From assembly GCA_037102815.1 (NCBI GenBank), contig BTPP01000004.1, positions 930,001-994,000 on the forward strand: a DNA stretch of 64,000 nt, in the 5' to 3' direction. The translations under genes were made by a program, and so were the position numbers. Positions 52,527 through 64,000 of the stretch are shown in pieces. The stretch's first letter is position 1. The number at the start of each line of letters is the position of its first letter. The notes below the pieces were generated by a model. That model was not told the origin of the DNA and ran no database searches. It saw only the letters and a list, made by a program, of their open reading frames with translations. Origin of the DNA: Neurospora intermedia (lineage: Eukaryota; Ascomycota; Sordariomycetes; Sordariales; Sordariaceae).

Positions 52527-55273
52527 TTAACCACGGACCGCATTACCCAGAGCACCACCGGTGAACTGTGTACCACCGGCCTGCCGTTGAGGGTTGCCGC
52601 CCGTCCTCGCGCCACCTCTGCCACCGCGCTGGCCACCACCACGCTGGCCACCGCCACGGTTGTCCTTCCTGGAGAAGGCGTTGGCGGAGCCCTGTGTCTT
52701 CTGCTCGAGCGTACGCTCGTTGGTCTCAATAAGGGAGCTGGCCTTGTCGGAGAGAGTGAGAGCCAAGCTCTGGAGACGGCTGAGCTCAACACCCTTGCGG
52801 AAGATGACGGTCTCGGTGACCTGGTCAAGAGCAGCCGCGAGCTCCTCGTGGCTGATCATCTTGCTGACGACAGCAGAGACCTTGCGAGAGTCGAGCTCAA
52901 ACATGGAGCTGAGGGTAGCAATGGCGAGAGTGTCGTAGAAAGGAGCATAGGTGAAGAGGTAGGTGCGGAGACCCTCTTCCTGGATTTGCTTGGCGAGCAT
53001 GGTCTTGATACCCTCGGTGTTCGGCATCAAGTCCCAGATCTTGATGCTGTGAATGAAGTCGGTGGCCTTCTTCCACTCACCAGCAGCAAGGGCCTTGGAG
53101 GCCTGCATGACGTGATCCCTGGTGTTCTCCGGAGGCCCGGTAAAGATCTGGCGTTCATGGTACTCGAGCATACGGCGGTAGGTCTTGCTGATGATCCTCT
53201 TCTTGACATCGGGCGAAGAACCGGTCTGGGCGAGCAGAGGAATCTCGAGGAGCATGCTGCAGGTAAGGTAGACGCACTCAAGGAGCTCGAGGTTGATATG
53301 CATGTGGAAGGGAAGCTGGCGCTGCTTCTCGAGGCGCTCCTGCTCAGGGGTGACCTGACTGTAACGCTGGATCATGACACCCTGAGCAAGAAGCTCCTTT
53401 TGACGGCCACTGCCGCAGATCTCCTGGAGGGTGTTCTGGGCGTCATAGACGAGACCCTTGCGGAAAGCGCAAAGGCCGACCTGAACAAGGGTGCGGTTGT
53501 AGAGAATCTGGGTGGCGATGTCGAAGTTGGCGATAGTCTCCTGAAGATGGGAGGTGAGCATCAGGTCGCGAGACTTGTAGTACTCATCGTGCAGAGCCAA
53601 GAAGTAGATCTGGCAAAGCATGGCACGGGCGCGGATAATGCCCTCGCTGTTCTCGAACAGGTAGTTAGAAAGGATGTTGATGAGCTTGCCAGCATCGCCG
53701 GATTGGCTGCGGGGGGTGATTTCGGAATCGGCTTCGGCAGAGACCTGCTTCCATGCGTTCTCCTCGAGGATCTTGACGACTTGGGCGGGCTGGAAGAAGA
53801 TGATTAGCAAAGACGGCTGAGTATTCCAGCGTTAGCTCCATACCTTGTAGTAAACATGGTCCAGACGCCTCTGGATGATGCGGTTCAAGCTCTCCTGGGG
53901 AACCTCGAGGGAAGCATCCTTGCGGAGGTGCTCGTAGTAAAGAAGACCACGGAAGATGGTGTTGTAAAGAGAGCCCTCATCGGTTAGCCTGTCGATGTAC
54001 TCGGAGGTGTGAGGATCGATGGCTTGGAGGGAGCGGGTGAGCTCGTCATCGAGACGCTCAATGAGCGAGACAACGCTGCCGGGAACCTTGAGGTACTTCT
54101 CACCCTCGGGGATGGTGGGGAGCTTGTCATCATCATCCCACTCCTCAGCGCCCTCAACAACAACATGGTCCTTCTCCTTCTCGAGGATCTCCAGGAGAGA
54201 GGCAAGGTCACGCTCAGCGGCCTTCCACTGGTCCAAAGGCATCTGGGCGGCGCCACCAGCACCGAGATCGAAGCGGGCAGAAATAAGGGTCTGGAGGACA
54301 CGGATCTTTTGGTAAGGGGTGATGGGGACGACCTTGTTGAGGGTCTCCATAACCTTGATCTGCTCGAGGCGGTCGGTGTTCTTCTTGCCGCGAGACTCGA
54401 TAATGGCGCGGAGGTGCTTGAGGATGCTCTCGGGGGTGTACTGAACAACCTTGCCGCGTGAATCGACCGTGGAGAAGCCCTTGTCGTCCTCTTCCTGCTG
54501 CTCGGCGCTGACGACGGGAGCCTCGAACCGGACCTTGGAAACAACCTTGGGCGCGGCAACCTCATCATCCGACTCCATGAAAGCGTCCGCATCCTTCCTG
54601 TAGGCATCGATCTGGGCCTGGTACTCCTTGTTGTTCTTGCGGATGCGCTGCTTGACGGCGTTGAGACCACGGGCATTTGTCGCGTTCATTTTCTTGGGAG
54701 TGACCTTTTGCTTGGCGAGAGTCTCGTTCATGAAGTCCTCAAGATCGGCAATGGCCTTGATGTAGGACTTGGGCGCCTTGCTGCCATCTTGGAGCTTGAC
54801 GACCTGACGGTTGAGCTTGTCGAATTCTAAAGCGGGGAGGGGAGTAAGCATCGGCGCAGGACACATCGAGGGCGTATACATGCATGAAGGATATACGAAC
54901 CGTTGGCGATAAGACTCCAGTCGTTGATCTTCTGACCGTTCTGGATCTGGCTGATGGTGGACTCGAGTTCGTCGAAGCGCTTGTCCTTGGCGCTCTTGAC
55001 CTTGGTGGTGGCTTCATCGTCGCTCTGCTCTTCCTCCTCCTCTTCGGACTCGTCGTCGCTCTGCAAGAAACGGGAGGCACCCTTCTTCTTGGTTCCTTCT
55101 TCCTCGTCGCTGCTGGACTCCTCGTCGCTCTCCTCCTCGTCAGACTCCTCCTCAGACGAAGACTCGTCCTCGGCCTGAACCTTCTCCTCCTCCTCCTCCG
55201 AAGTGTAGACCTCCTCCTCCTCGGAGCTGCTGTCGGTGGAGCTGTCGTCACCGCCGCGGAAGAAACGAGACAT
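52527..55273 (-). CDS. NIP1: Translation initiation factor eIF3 subunit c (Nip1)
   Basis: Core subunit of eIF3, which binds the 40S ribosome and contacts eIF1/eIF5. The 872-aa product comes from exons 55273-54901, 54826-53844 and 53789-52527 (introns 74 and 54 nt). The N terminus [12 protein letters not shown] followed by a long Ser/Glu/Asp-rich region, and [20 protein letters not shown], are typical of eIF3c. The middle has an [15 protein letters not shown] acidic stretch. The third exon carries the PCI domain ([60 protein letters not shown]). A Gly/Arg-rich [15 protein letters not shown] tail closes the protein. Long open frames on the opposite strand are shadows of its biased codon use. 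Confidence 0.95.
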
Positions 55274-56647
55274 GGTTGCGGTCTCTTTCGATGGACTCGG
55301 AATGAATATGCGGGTTCCGGGGGTATGGGCGCGAGGCAGAAGTCCGGGTTACCGGTATGGGTACTTGGAGTGGTGGACGGAAGTGGTGATGGTCCGGATG
55401 GTTGGCAAAGCAAAACCCGGCTGCGGCGAGGCGGACAGAGGGGTCAAAGAATTAATTTTCACTGAAAGGCCGTTTTGGTGGGGGCGATTTGGGGCTTAGC
55501 GAATCGAGCGGAGCTGTTTGGGCCTCGAGCGCTGTAATGATTGGGTATGACTTAATCCGAGCAAGGGGTGTGGGGGGAGAGGATACTTGCTCCGCGGGGG
55601 GGAGGCTGAACTTATGAGCTGAATGTACCTGCTTCCGCTTGGAGATCGCAGGACGGGAGTCCCAGAAGATGACTACCTAGATAAGGTCTGAACCTTGCAG
55701 ATGTTCGCATGAGGGAGCTGTCAGAGGGACGGGTTTTTGTGTGCACTTTTTGCGAGCGAAGCAAGGGAACAATATTAAGCATTGCTTTGTCAGGCCTCAC
55801 TATGGGATTCAACACCTGTCGTCTGGGTTCTTGGGCGCAAACAGCCAGCCAGCTGATGCCCCACCTTCAAAGTATCAGCTACCTAAACTGATATGTATCA
55901 CTATACTCGGTTACATGCATCTGAGACGTGCTGTGAGCTGGTCAAGCCAGATCTACCACCTAACGGGGATTGCGTATCGAAAGTTACAGTACGTAACAGG
56001 AGACGTTTCGCCACGAAGTCGAGAAGTGACAGCCCAGCCTGCCCACTCGCTGCAGGCAACCAACCCCAGGCCCTCTTTCACTAACTGGAGTGGCGGGGAC
56101 GCTACCTGGCTGCAGCTGCCAACAAGCACCTGCCCAGCGAGGAATCCCGCTGCCATGTTTCCCGTTTTGCGCGCCAGCACCTGGACCTCCCGCCCCGACC
56201 TCTGAACTTTATCGACCGCCCACGCAGCTGTCGCGAGGCTGTTCAAGTTTTTCGTAACGAGGCGAACCTGCCAACGTCAACGCCAGCATCCTGGCGCCAC
56301 CAAACCACAAACATCACGAATACAACATCCACCTCTCCATTCTCAGCTTGATCGACCATCGCCGCGATTTGGTGCGAGGTCGACCTACGCCCATTTCCAT
56401 CCAAAACCAATGGGAATCTAATATTTGCCTGTCCTTTTTTTTCTTCCTCAGCGAGAACGGGCCTTGGAACGACGCACGCGCACTGCAAACCGCCATCGCG
56501 CGGACAGGCGACTTCACGGTATCCAGCCTTTTATCCATCTCGTCGCCAACGCCTACTGGTATACGCTTCTGACGAAGACGATTACAACGAAACAAGCACA
56601 TAAACGATAAACGTCAACAAAGCTTCATCGAGCAGAAATCGAAAAAA
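55274..56647. promoter_or_regulatory. Divergent intergenic region between eIF3c and Prp8
   Basis: 1.37 kb separating two divergently read essential genes. Both promoters and long leaders must lie here. A pyrimidine run (CCTTTTTTTTCTTCCTC) near 56,432 sits about 200 bp before the Prp8 ATG. Frames inside are short and overlapping. No specific site claimed. Confidence 0.4.
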
Positions 56648-59600
56648 ATGTCCTATCCGCCACCACCACCTCCTCCCCCCGGCTGGGGCGCTCCTCCGCC
56701 GCCATCAGCACCTCCGCCGCCGCCGCCTCCGTCCTCTCTCCCACCTCCTCCTGCCCTCCCAGCACCGCCGCCGCCTGGGTTCTTTCCACCAACCGACCCC
56801 CATGTTGCCAAGTTCGCCCAGAAGAAGAAGGAATGGCTTCGCATGCAGAGGAATCGCTTCGGCGAGAAGAGGAAGGGCGGATTTGTTGAGACGGAAAAGG
56901 CCGACATGCCACCAGAGCACTTGCGGAAGATCGTCAAGGATATTGGAGATGTCTCGCAGAAGAAGTACACCAGTGACAAGCGCAGCTATCTGGGGGCGCT
57001 CAAGTTCATGCCCCATGCTGTGCTGAAGCTGCTCGAGAACATGCCCATGCCTTGGGAGGCTGCCAGAGAGGTCAAGGTTCTCTATCACGTCAACGGCTGT
57101 CTGACACTCGTGAACGAGATCCCGAGAGTCATTGAGCCCGTCTTCTTTGCACAGTGGGCCAGTATGTGGACGGTAATGCGCAAGGAAAAGAGCGACCGCC
57201 GGCTGTTCAAGCGCATGCGATTTCCGCCTTTCGACGACGAAGAACCGCCCCTGTCCTGGTCCGAGAACATCGAGGACGTCGAGCCACTTGAACCCATTCA
57301 GATGGAGTTGGATGAGGACGAAGAAGCTGCAATCTACGAGTGGTTCTATGACCACAAGCCGCTTCTCGACACGCCCCACGTCAACGGACCCAGTTACAAG
57401 AAGTGGAATCTCACGCTGCCGCAAATGGCGAGTTTATACCGTCTAAGCCGACCGCTGGTGTCTGAGGTTGTCGACAAGAACTACTACTACCTCTTTGAGC
57501 TCAAGAGTTTCCTCACAGCAAAGGCCCTGAATGCGGCTCTACCGGGCGGGCCTCGCTTCGAGCCACTTTACAAGGACATTGACCCCAATGATGAGGATTT
57601 TGGCGAGTTCAATGCTATGGATCGCATCATCTTCAGGAACCCTATCCGAACAGAGTGCCGTGTAGCTTACCCCCACCTTTATAATGCACTTCCGAGAAGT
57701 GTTCAGTTGTCAGTTCACTCATATCCGCAAGTTGTCTATACGCGCACAGAAGACTACAACCTTCCCGCTTTCTACTTTGACACGAGCATCAACCCGATTT
57801 CTTCGCGGGCTGTTGCCCCCAAGAACCTTACAGTCAGCCATGAAGATGAGCTCTTCGGACCTGGCAACATCGAGGAGCCGGAAGAGGACGCGTTTGAGCT
57901 GCCCGCTGGCGTCGAGTCTTTCATGGCCGAGGAATCGCTGTATACGGATGAGACGGCATCGGCCATCGAGCTTTGGTGGGCGCCGTTCCCCTTCGACCGC
58001 CGCTCTGGACGTACGGTTCGTGCCCAGGATGTACCTCTCGTAAAGCATTGGTACTTGGAGCACTGTCCGCCGAAGCAGCCCGTCAAGGTGCGCGTCTCGT
58101 ACCAGAAGCTTCTCAAGAACTACGTCCTCAATGAGCTGCACAAGAAGCATCCAAAGTCTCTTCAGAAGCAAAACTTGCTGCGGACTCTGAAACAGACAAA
58201 GTTCTTCCAGCAGACAACGATCGATTGGGTTGAAGCCGGCTTGCAAGTCTGTCGACAGGGCTTTAACATGCTCAACCTGCTTATCCACCGCAAGAACCTC
58301 ACATATCTCCATTTGGACTACAACTTCAACCTGAAGCCCGTCAAGACGCTGACAACCAAGGAGCGAAAGAAGTCTAGATTCGGAAATGCCTTCCATCTTA
58401 TGCGTGAAATTCTGCGCTTGACCAAGCTCATTGTCGATGCCCAGGTACAGTACCGTCTTGGCAACATTGACGCCTTCCAGCTTGCCGATGGTATTCTGTA
58501 TGCCTTCAACCATGTCGGACAGTTGACCGGTATGTATCGTTACAAGTACAAGTTGATGCACCAGATCCGTTCCTGCAAGGATCTCAAGCATCTCATCTAC
58601 TATCGCTTCAACGCCGGCCCGGTTGGCAAGGGTCCAGGCTGCGGTTTCTGGGCGCCGGCATGGCGTGTGTGGCTCTTCTTCATGCGCGGTATCATTCCCC
58701 TTCTTGAAAGATGGCTTGGCAACCTCCTTTCCCGTCAGTTCGAAGGTCGCCACAGCAAGGGAGTTGCCAAGACCGTTACCAAGCAGCGTGTTGAATCTCA
58801 CTTCGATCTCGAGCTTCGTGCTTCCGTCATGGCTGATCTGCTGGACATGATGCCGGAAGGTATCAAGCAGAGCAAGGTCAATACGGTTCTTCAACATCTT
58901 TCTGAGGCCTGGAGATGCTGGAAGAGTAACATTCCTTGGAAGGTTCCTGGACTTCCCGCAGCTATTGAGAACATCATTCTGCGTTATGTCAAGTCCAAGG
59001 CCGATTGGTGGATTTCGGTTGCTCATTACAACCGTGAGCGTATTCGTCGGGGTGCCACCGTTGATAAGACCGTTGCTAAGAAGAACGTTGGCCGCCTGAC
59101 GCGTCTGTGGCTCAAGGCCGAGCAAGAACGCCAGCACAACCACATGAAGGATGGTCCCTACGTCTCTTCTGAGGAGGCTGTCGCTATTTACACCACTACG
59201 GTGCACTGGCTTGAATCGAGAAAATTCTCTCCCATCCCCTTCCCTAGTGTGTCTTACAAGCATGACACCAAGATCCTTATCTTGGCGCTGGAGCGCCTGC
59301 GTGAGGCTTACTCGACCAAGGGAAGATTGAACCAGAGTCAGCGTGAGGAGTTGGCCTTGATTGAGCAGGCATATGACAGTCCAGGCACTACCCTCGAGCG
59401 TATCAAACGCTTCCTACTCACTCAAAGAGCTTTCAAGGAGGTCGGCATCGATATGAACGACAACTACAGCACCATCAACCCGGTCTACGATATTGAACCG
59501 ATCGAGAAGATTAGCGATGCTTATCTCGACCAGTATTTGTGGTATCAAGCTGACCAGCGCCATCTGTTCCCCGCTTGGATTAAGCCTTCCGATTCGGAGG

Positions 59601-62600
59601 TGCCACCTTTGCTTGTGTACAAGTGGGCTCAAGGCATTAACAACCTCGACAGGGTTTGGGAGACCGCGAATGGCGAGTGCAATGTCATGATTGAGACGCA
59701 GCTCTCCAAGGTCTACGAGAAGATTGAGCTGACCTTGCTCAACTCGCTTCTTCGGTTGATTATGGACCACAACCTTGCGGACTACATCACGGCCAAGAAT
59801 AACGTTACCCTAACTTACAAGGACATGAACCATGTCAACAGCTATGGTATGATTCGTGGCCTGCAGTTCTCAGCCTTCGTTTTCCAGTACTATGGTCTCA
59901 TTCTCGATTTGCTGTTGCTTGGCCCGCAGCGTGCCAGCGAGATCGCCGGTCCTCCCCACGCACCCAATGACTTCCTCCAGTTCAAGGACCGGGAGACTGA
60001 AACAAGACACCCGATTAGGTTGTACACCAGGTACATCGACAAGATCTGGGTGTTTTTGAGGTTCACCGCGGATGAATCTCGCGACCTAATCCAGCGATTC
60101 TTGACAGAGCAGCCTGATCCCAACTTCGAGAACGTGATTGGTTACAAGAGCAAGAAGTGCTGGCCCAGAGATTCGCGTATGCGTCTCATGAGGCACGACG
60201 TCAACCTCGGCAGAGCTGTGTTCTGGGATCTCAAGAACCGCCTCCCAAGATCCGTGACGACGATTGAATGGGAAGACACCTTCGCCAGCGTGTACAGCAG
60301 GGATAACCCGAACCTCCTGTTCTCCATGTGCGGCTTCGAAGTGCGCATCTTGCCCAAGATCCGCAACCAGAACGATGAGTTCCCTGTGAAAGACAGTGTC
60401 TGGTCACTAGTGGACAACACGACCAAGGAACGCACCGCTCACGCTTTCCTACAAGTTACCGAAGAGGACATTCAGAAATTCAACAACAGGATCCGTCAGA
60501 TTCTCATGTCGTCTGGCTCGACTACATTCACTAAGATTGCTAACAAGTGGAACACGGCGCTGATTGCCCTCTTTACTTACTACCGCGAGGCTGCTGTTTC
60601 GACCGTGAACCTTCTGGACACGATTGTCAAGTGTGAAACCAAAATCCAGACTCGTGTCAAAATTGGTCTCAACTCCAAGATGCCTTCCCGTTTCCCTCCT
60701 GCCGTTTTCTACACTCCCAAGGAGCTTGGTGGCTTGGGTATGATTTCCGGATCACACATTCTTATCCCTACTAGCGACAAGCGCTGGTCTAAACAGACAG
60801 ATCTCGGAGTTACTCATTACCGTGCGGGCATGTCGCACGATGAGGAAACGCTGATCCCCAACATCTTCCGCTACATCATCCCGTGGGAAGCTGAGTTTAT
60901 CGACTCCCAGCGTGTGTGGACGGAATACTCGCAGAAGCGTCTTGAGGCCAACCAGCAGAATCGCAGATTGACCCTAGAGGATCTGGAGGACAGCTGGGAC
61001 CGCGGCCTGCCCCGTATCAACACTCTTTTCCAAAAGGACCGTAGCACGTTGAGCTTCGACAAGGGTTTCCGTGCCCGTTCCGAGTTCAAGATCTATCAGT
61101 TGATGAAGAGCAATCCCTTCTGGTGGACAAGCCAGAGGCATGACGGTAAACTTTGGAACCTTAACGCATACCGTACCGATGTCATCCAGGCGCTTGGTGG
61201 TGTCGAAACCATCTTGGAGCATACCTTGTTCAAGGCAACTGGTTTCCCGTCTTGGGAAGGTCTCTTCTGGGAGAAGGCCAGTGGTTTCGAGGAGTCGATG
61301 AAGTTCAAGAAGTTGACAAATGCCCAAAGGAGCGGTAAGTTCAACATACCATTTTTCTAGCATGAATTCATCATCATATGCACGCACAAATACTGACTCT
61401 TGAAATGCGCAGGTCTCAACCAGATTCCTAATCGTCGTTTCACGCTTTGGTGGTCGCCTACCATCAACAGAGCCAATGTCTACGTCGGTTTCCAAGTGCA
61501 GTTGGATCTCACTGGTATCTTCTTGCACGGCAAGATTCCTACTCTCAAGATCTCCCTGATCCAGATCTTCCGAGCCCATTTGTGGCAGAAGATCCACGAG
61601 TCAGTGGTTATGGATCTTTGCCAGGTCTTCGATCAGGAGCTTGAGGCTCTAAGCATCGAATCGGTTCAAAAGGAAACCATTCATCCCAGAAAATCTTACA
61701 AGATGAACAGCTCCTGCGCGGATATCCAGCTCTTTGCCAGCCACAAATGGAACGTTACTCGCCCATCGCTCCTTTTCGATACCAAGGATGTCATCGAGTC
61801 TACTACGACAAACAAGTTCTGGATTGATGTTCAGCTTCGCTATGGTGACTACGACTCTCACGATATTGAGAGATACGTCAGGGCCAAGTATCTGGACTAC
61901 ACCACCGACAGCATGAGTCTTTACCCATCTCCTACCGGTCTCATGATCGGCATCGATCTGGCTTACAACTTGTACTCTGCCTACGGTCAATACTTCCCAG
62001 GCTTGAAGCTCTTGATTCAGCAGGCTATGGGCAAGATCATGAAGGCAAACCCTGCGCTCTACGTTCTTCGTGAGCGTATCCGCAAGGGTCTGCAGCTCTA
62101 CGCCTCCGAGAGCAACCAGGAGTTCCTGAACTCGCAGAACTACTCGGAGCTGTTCAGCAACCAGACTCAGCTCTTTATCGATGATACTAACGTCTACCGT
62201 GTTACCATCCACAAGACCTTCGAAGGTAACTTGACGACCAAGCCGATCAACGGTGCCATCTTTATCTTCAACCCGCGTACCGGTCAGTTGTTCTTGAAGA
62301 TTATCCACACCAGCGTTTGGGCGGGTCAGAAGCGTTTGGGACAGTTGGCCAAGTGGAAGACTGCCGAAGAAGTCGCAGCCCTTATCAGATCGCTACCCGT
62401 CGAAGAGCAGCCAAAGCAACTGATCGTCACCAGAAAGGGTCTGTTGGATCCTTTGGAAGTCAATTTGCTTGATTTCCCCAACATCTCCATCCGCGCGTCC
62501 GAGTTGCAGCTTCCCTTCCAGGCCGCCATGAAGGTCGAAAAGCTGGGTGACATGATCTTGCGTGCCACCGAACCGCAGATGGTTTTGTTCAATCTCTACG

Positions 62601-63850
62601 ACGAGTGGCTCAAGAGCATCTCTTCCTACACTGCCTTCTCCCGTCTCATTCTCATCCTGCGTGCCCTGCACGTTAACCAGGATAAGACGAAGCTCATCTT
62701 GCGCCCCGACAAGACCGTCATCACGCAGGATCATCACATCTGGCCCTCGCTCTCCGATGAAGACTGGATCAAGGTTGAAACGCAGCTCCGCGATCTCATT
62801 CTCAACGACTACGGCAAGAAGAACAATGTCAATGTGTCCAGTTTGACTAGCAGTGAAGTCCGTGATATCATTCTTGGTATGGAGATCTCAGCCCCCTCGC
62901 TGCAGAGGCAGCAGGCGGCGGAAATTGAGAAACAGCAGCAAGAGCAGCAGCAGCTCACCGCCGTCACTACCAAGACGCAGAACGTGCACGGCGAGGAGAT
63001 CATTGTGACGACCACTTCGCAGTTCGAACAGCAGACGTTCGCCTCCAAGACCGAGTGGCGCACCAGAGCCATCGCCACCTCGAACTTACGCACCAGGGCT
63101 AACAACATGTACGTGTCGCCCGTGGATAGTGATCTGGACGACGTGACCTATGTCATGCCCAAGAACATCCTCAAGCGCTTCATCGCCATTGCCGATCTCC
63201 GTGTCCAAGTCGCCGGTTACCTCTACGGTGCCTCGCCCGCCGACAACGACCAGGTCAAGGAGATCAAGTGCATCGTCATGGTGCCTCAGATCGGTGGTCT
63301 GCGCAACGTTCAGCTGCCTCACCAGCTTCCCCAGCACGAGTACCTCAAGGACATGGAGCCACTCGGCATCATTCACACACAGTCGGGCAACGAGCTGCCG
63401 TACATGTCCGCCATGGACGTTACGGAGCACGCACGCCTGCTTGATGCCCACCCGAACTGGGACAAGCAAAACACACTCACCGTCGCCGTCTCCTTTACGC
63501 CCGGTAGCGTGTCGCTGTCGGCCTGGGCGCTCACGCCTCAGGGCTTCAAGTGGGGCGTGGAGAACAAGGACATAGCTAGCGACCAGCCGCAGGGGTTCAC
63601 AACCAGCATGGGCGAAAAGCGCCAGCTCCTCCTCAGCGAGAAGTTCCGGGGCTTTTTCCTGGTGCCGGATGGCGGCAAGTGGAACTACAGCTTCATGGGC
63701 AGCGCGTTTGGAGGCCTGGAGAAAAAGCCGGTTCATGTCAAGCTGGATACGCCGCTGCCCTTTTACAGCGACCAGCACAGACCTATTCACTTCTCGAGCT
63801 TCAACGAGTTAGAGGATATCTGGGTTGATAGGCAGGATAACTTTGCCTAA
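56648..63850 (+). CDS. PRP8: Pre-mRNA splicing factor Prp8 (U5 snRNP core)
   Basis: Central scaffold of the spliceosome, cradling the U2/U6 catalytic RNA and both splice sites. The 2374-aa protein comes from two exons, 56648-61334 and 61413-63850 (78-nt intron, GTAAGT donor, TACTGAC branch). The N terminus is poly-proline ([11 protein letters not shown]...). Next come the conserved PRO8NT/PROCN blocks ([37 protein letters not shown]), the RT-like/thumb regions ([41 protein letters not shown]) and the U5/U6-contact segments. The RNase H-like domain ([54 protein letters not shown]) and a C-terminal Jab1/MPN domain follow. The sequence around [16 protein letters not shown] is continuous, so no intein is seen there. 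Confidence 0.97.
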
Positions 63851-64000
63851 AAGAGGCAGTACGGTGTGTGTATCTGTGTGTGTGTGAGAAGGCGAGCAGA
63901 AGAATGTGCTGGTTAAAGTTTATGACTAAAGAGCAGAGTGTATAACGAGAGTGTACCATTTATTTATCATCCATGTTTTCGCACGGCGTTCTGCATTTGA
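63851..64000. other. Prp8 3' flank
   Basis: Downstream sequence with a (TG)n run near 63,865-63,885. It probably holds the polyadenylation site. Nothing else seen. Confidence 0.4.

Noticed and set aside
52404-53807. 467-codon plus-strand open frame
   Set aside because: Exactly antisense to eIF3c exon 3, Leu/Val/Glu-rich as expected of a codon-bias shadow, no domain.
57719-59263. 514-codon minus-strand open frame
   Set aside because: Antisense to Prp8; no motif, and it would overlap an essential conserved exon.
61400-61620. Possible Prp8 intein
   Set aside because: Inteins are known in fungal Prp8, but the conserved sequence here is uninterrupted across RANVYVGFQ and [11 protein letters not shown] apart from a normal 78-nt intron upstream.

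Overview
The window comes from a filamentous ascomycete. Introns are short (about 50-290 nt) with CTAAC/CTGAC-type branch sites, there is a DHN-melanin scytalone dehydratase, DUF2293 and CBM52-type proteins are present, and a 10-kb block shows repeat-induced point mutation (RIP). The gene content fits a Sordariomycete, possibly Glomerellales. That placement is inference.

Layout. Positions 1 to about 10,370 form an extremely AT-rich block with stop codons in every frame. It holds dead retroelements: a gag-like relic on the minus strand (about 120-560), a tandem 70-80 bp array (about 1,320-2,560), and directly after it a RIP-degraded non-LTR retrotransposon (about 2,640-7,870) whose endonuclease, reverse transcriptase and C-terminal zinc motifs can still be read through the stops. 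Composition flips abruptly near 10,370. The first host loci beyond the border look worn: a CorA-type Mg2+ transporter with a doubtful first intron or nonsense/frameshift, and an aldehyde dehydrogenase relic that has lost its catalytic core. Next come a secreted CBM52-like protein and two MITEs.

Positions 18.1-26.2 kb hold an O-methyltransferase, a TauD-family dioxygenase, a Liz1/Fen2-type MFS transporter and a flavin monooxygenase, possibly a small metabolic cluster. Positions 26,580-32,469 are an apparently intact LINE: 16-bp target-site duplication, ORF1/ORF2 overlapping as TAATG, EN-RT-RNase H, (AAC)n tail. It is not RIP-mutated, in sharp contrast to the first 10 kb.

The right half is gene-dense and mostly housekeeping: a DUF2293 protein, scytalone dehydratase, Mdm10 (ERMES/SAM), an ankyrin-repeat protein with a putative zinc deaminase domain, ribosomal protein eS19, a secreted duplicated ricin-B-like protein, Isa2, divergent ribosomal proteins uL30 (with an intronic box C/D snoRNA candidate) and uS11, eIF3c, and Prp8. 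Four copies of one ~280-bp TA-flanked MITE family are scattered across it.

The most interesting object is the ankyrin-deaminase gene (37,484-40,185, minus). Its H-x-E and P-C-x-x-C zinc motifs are both interrupted by introns and appear only after conceptual splicing. No CRISPR, tRNA or 5S gene was recognised. Exon boundaries were assigned by eye from GT/AG, branch site and reading frame.
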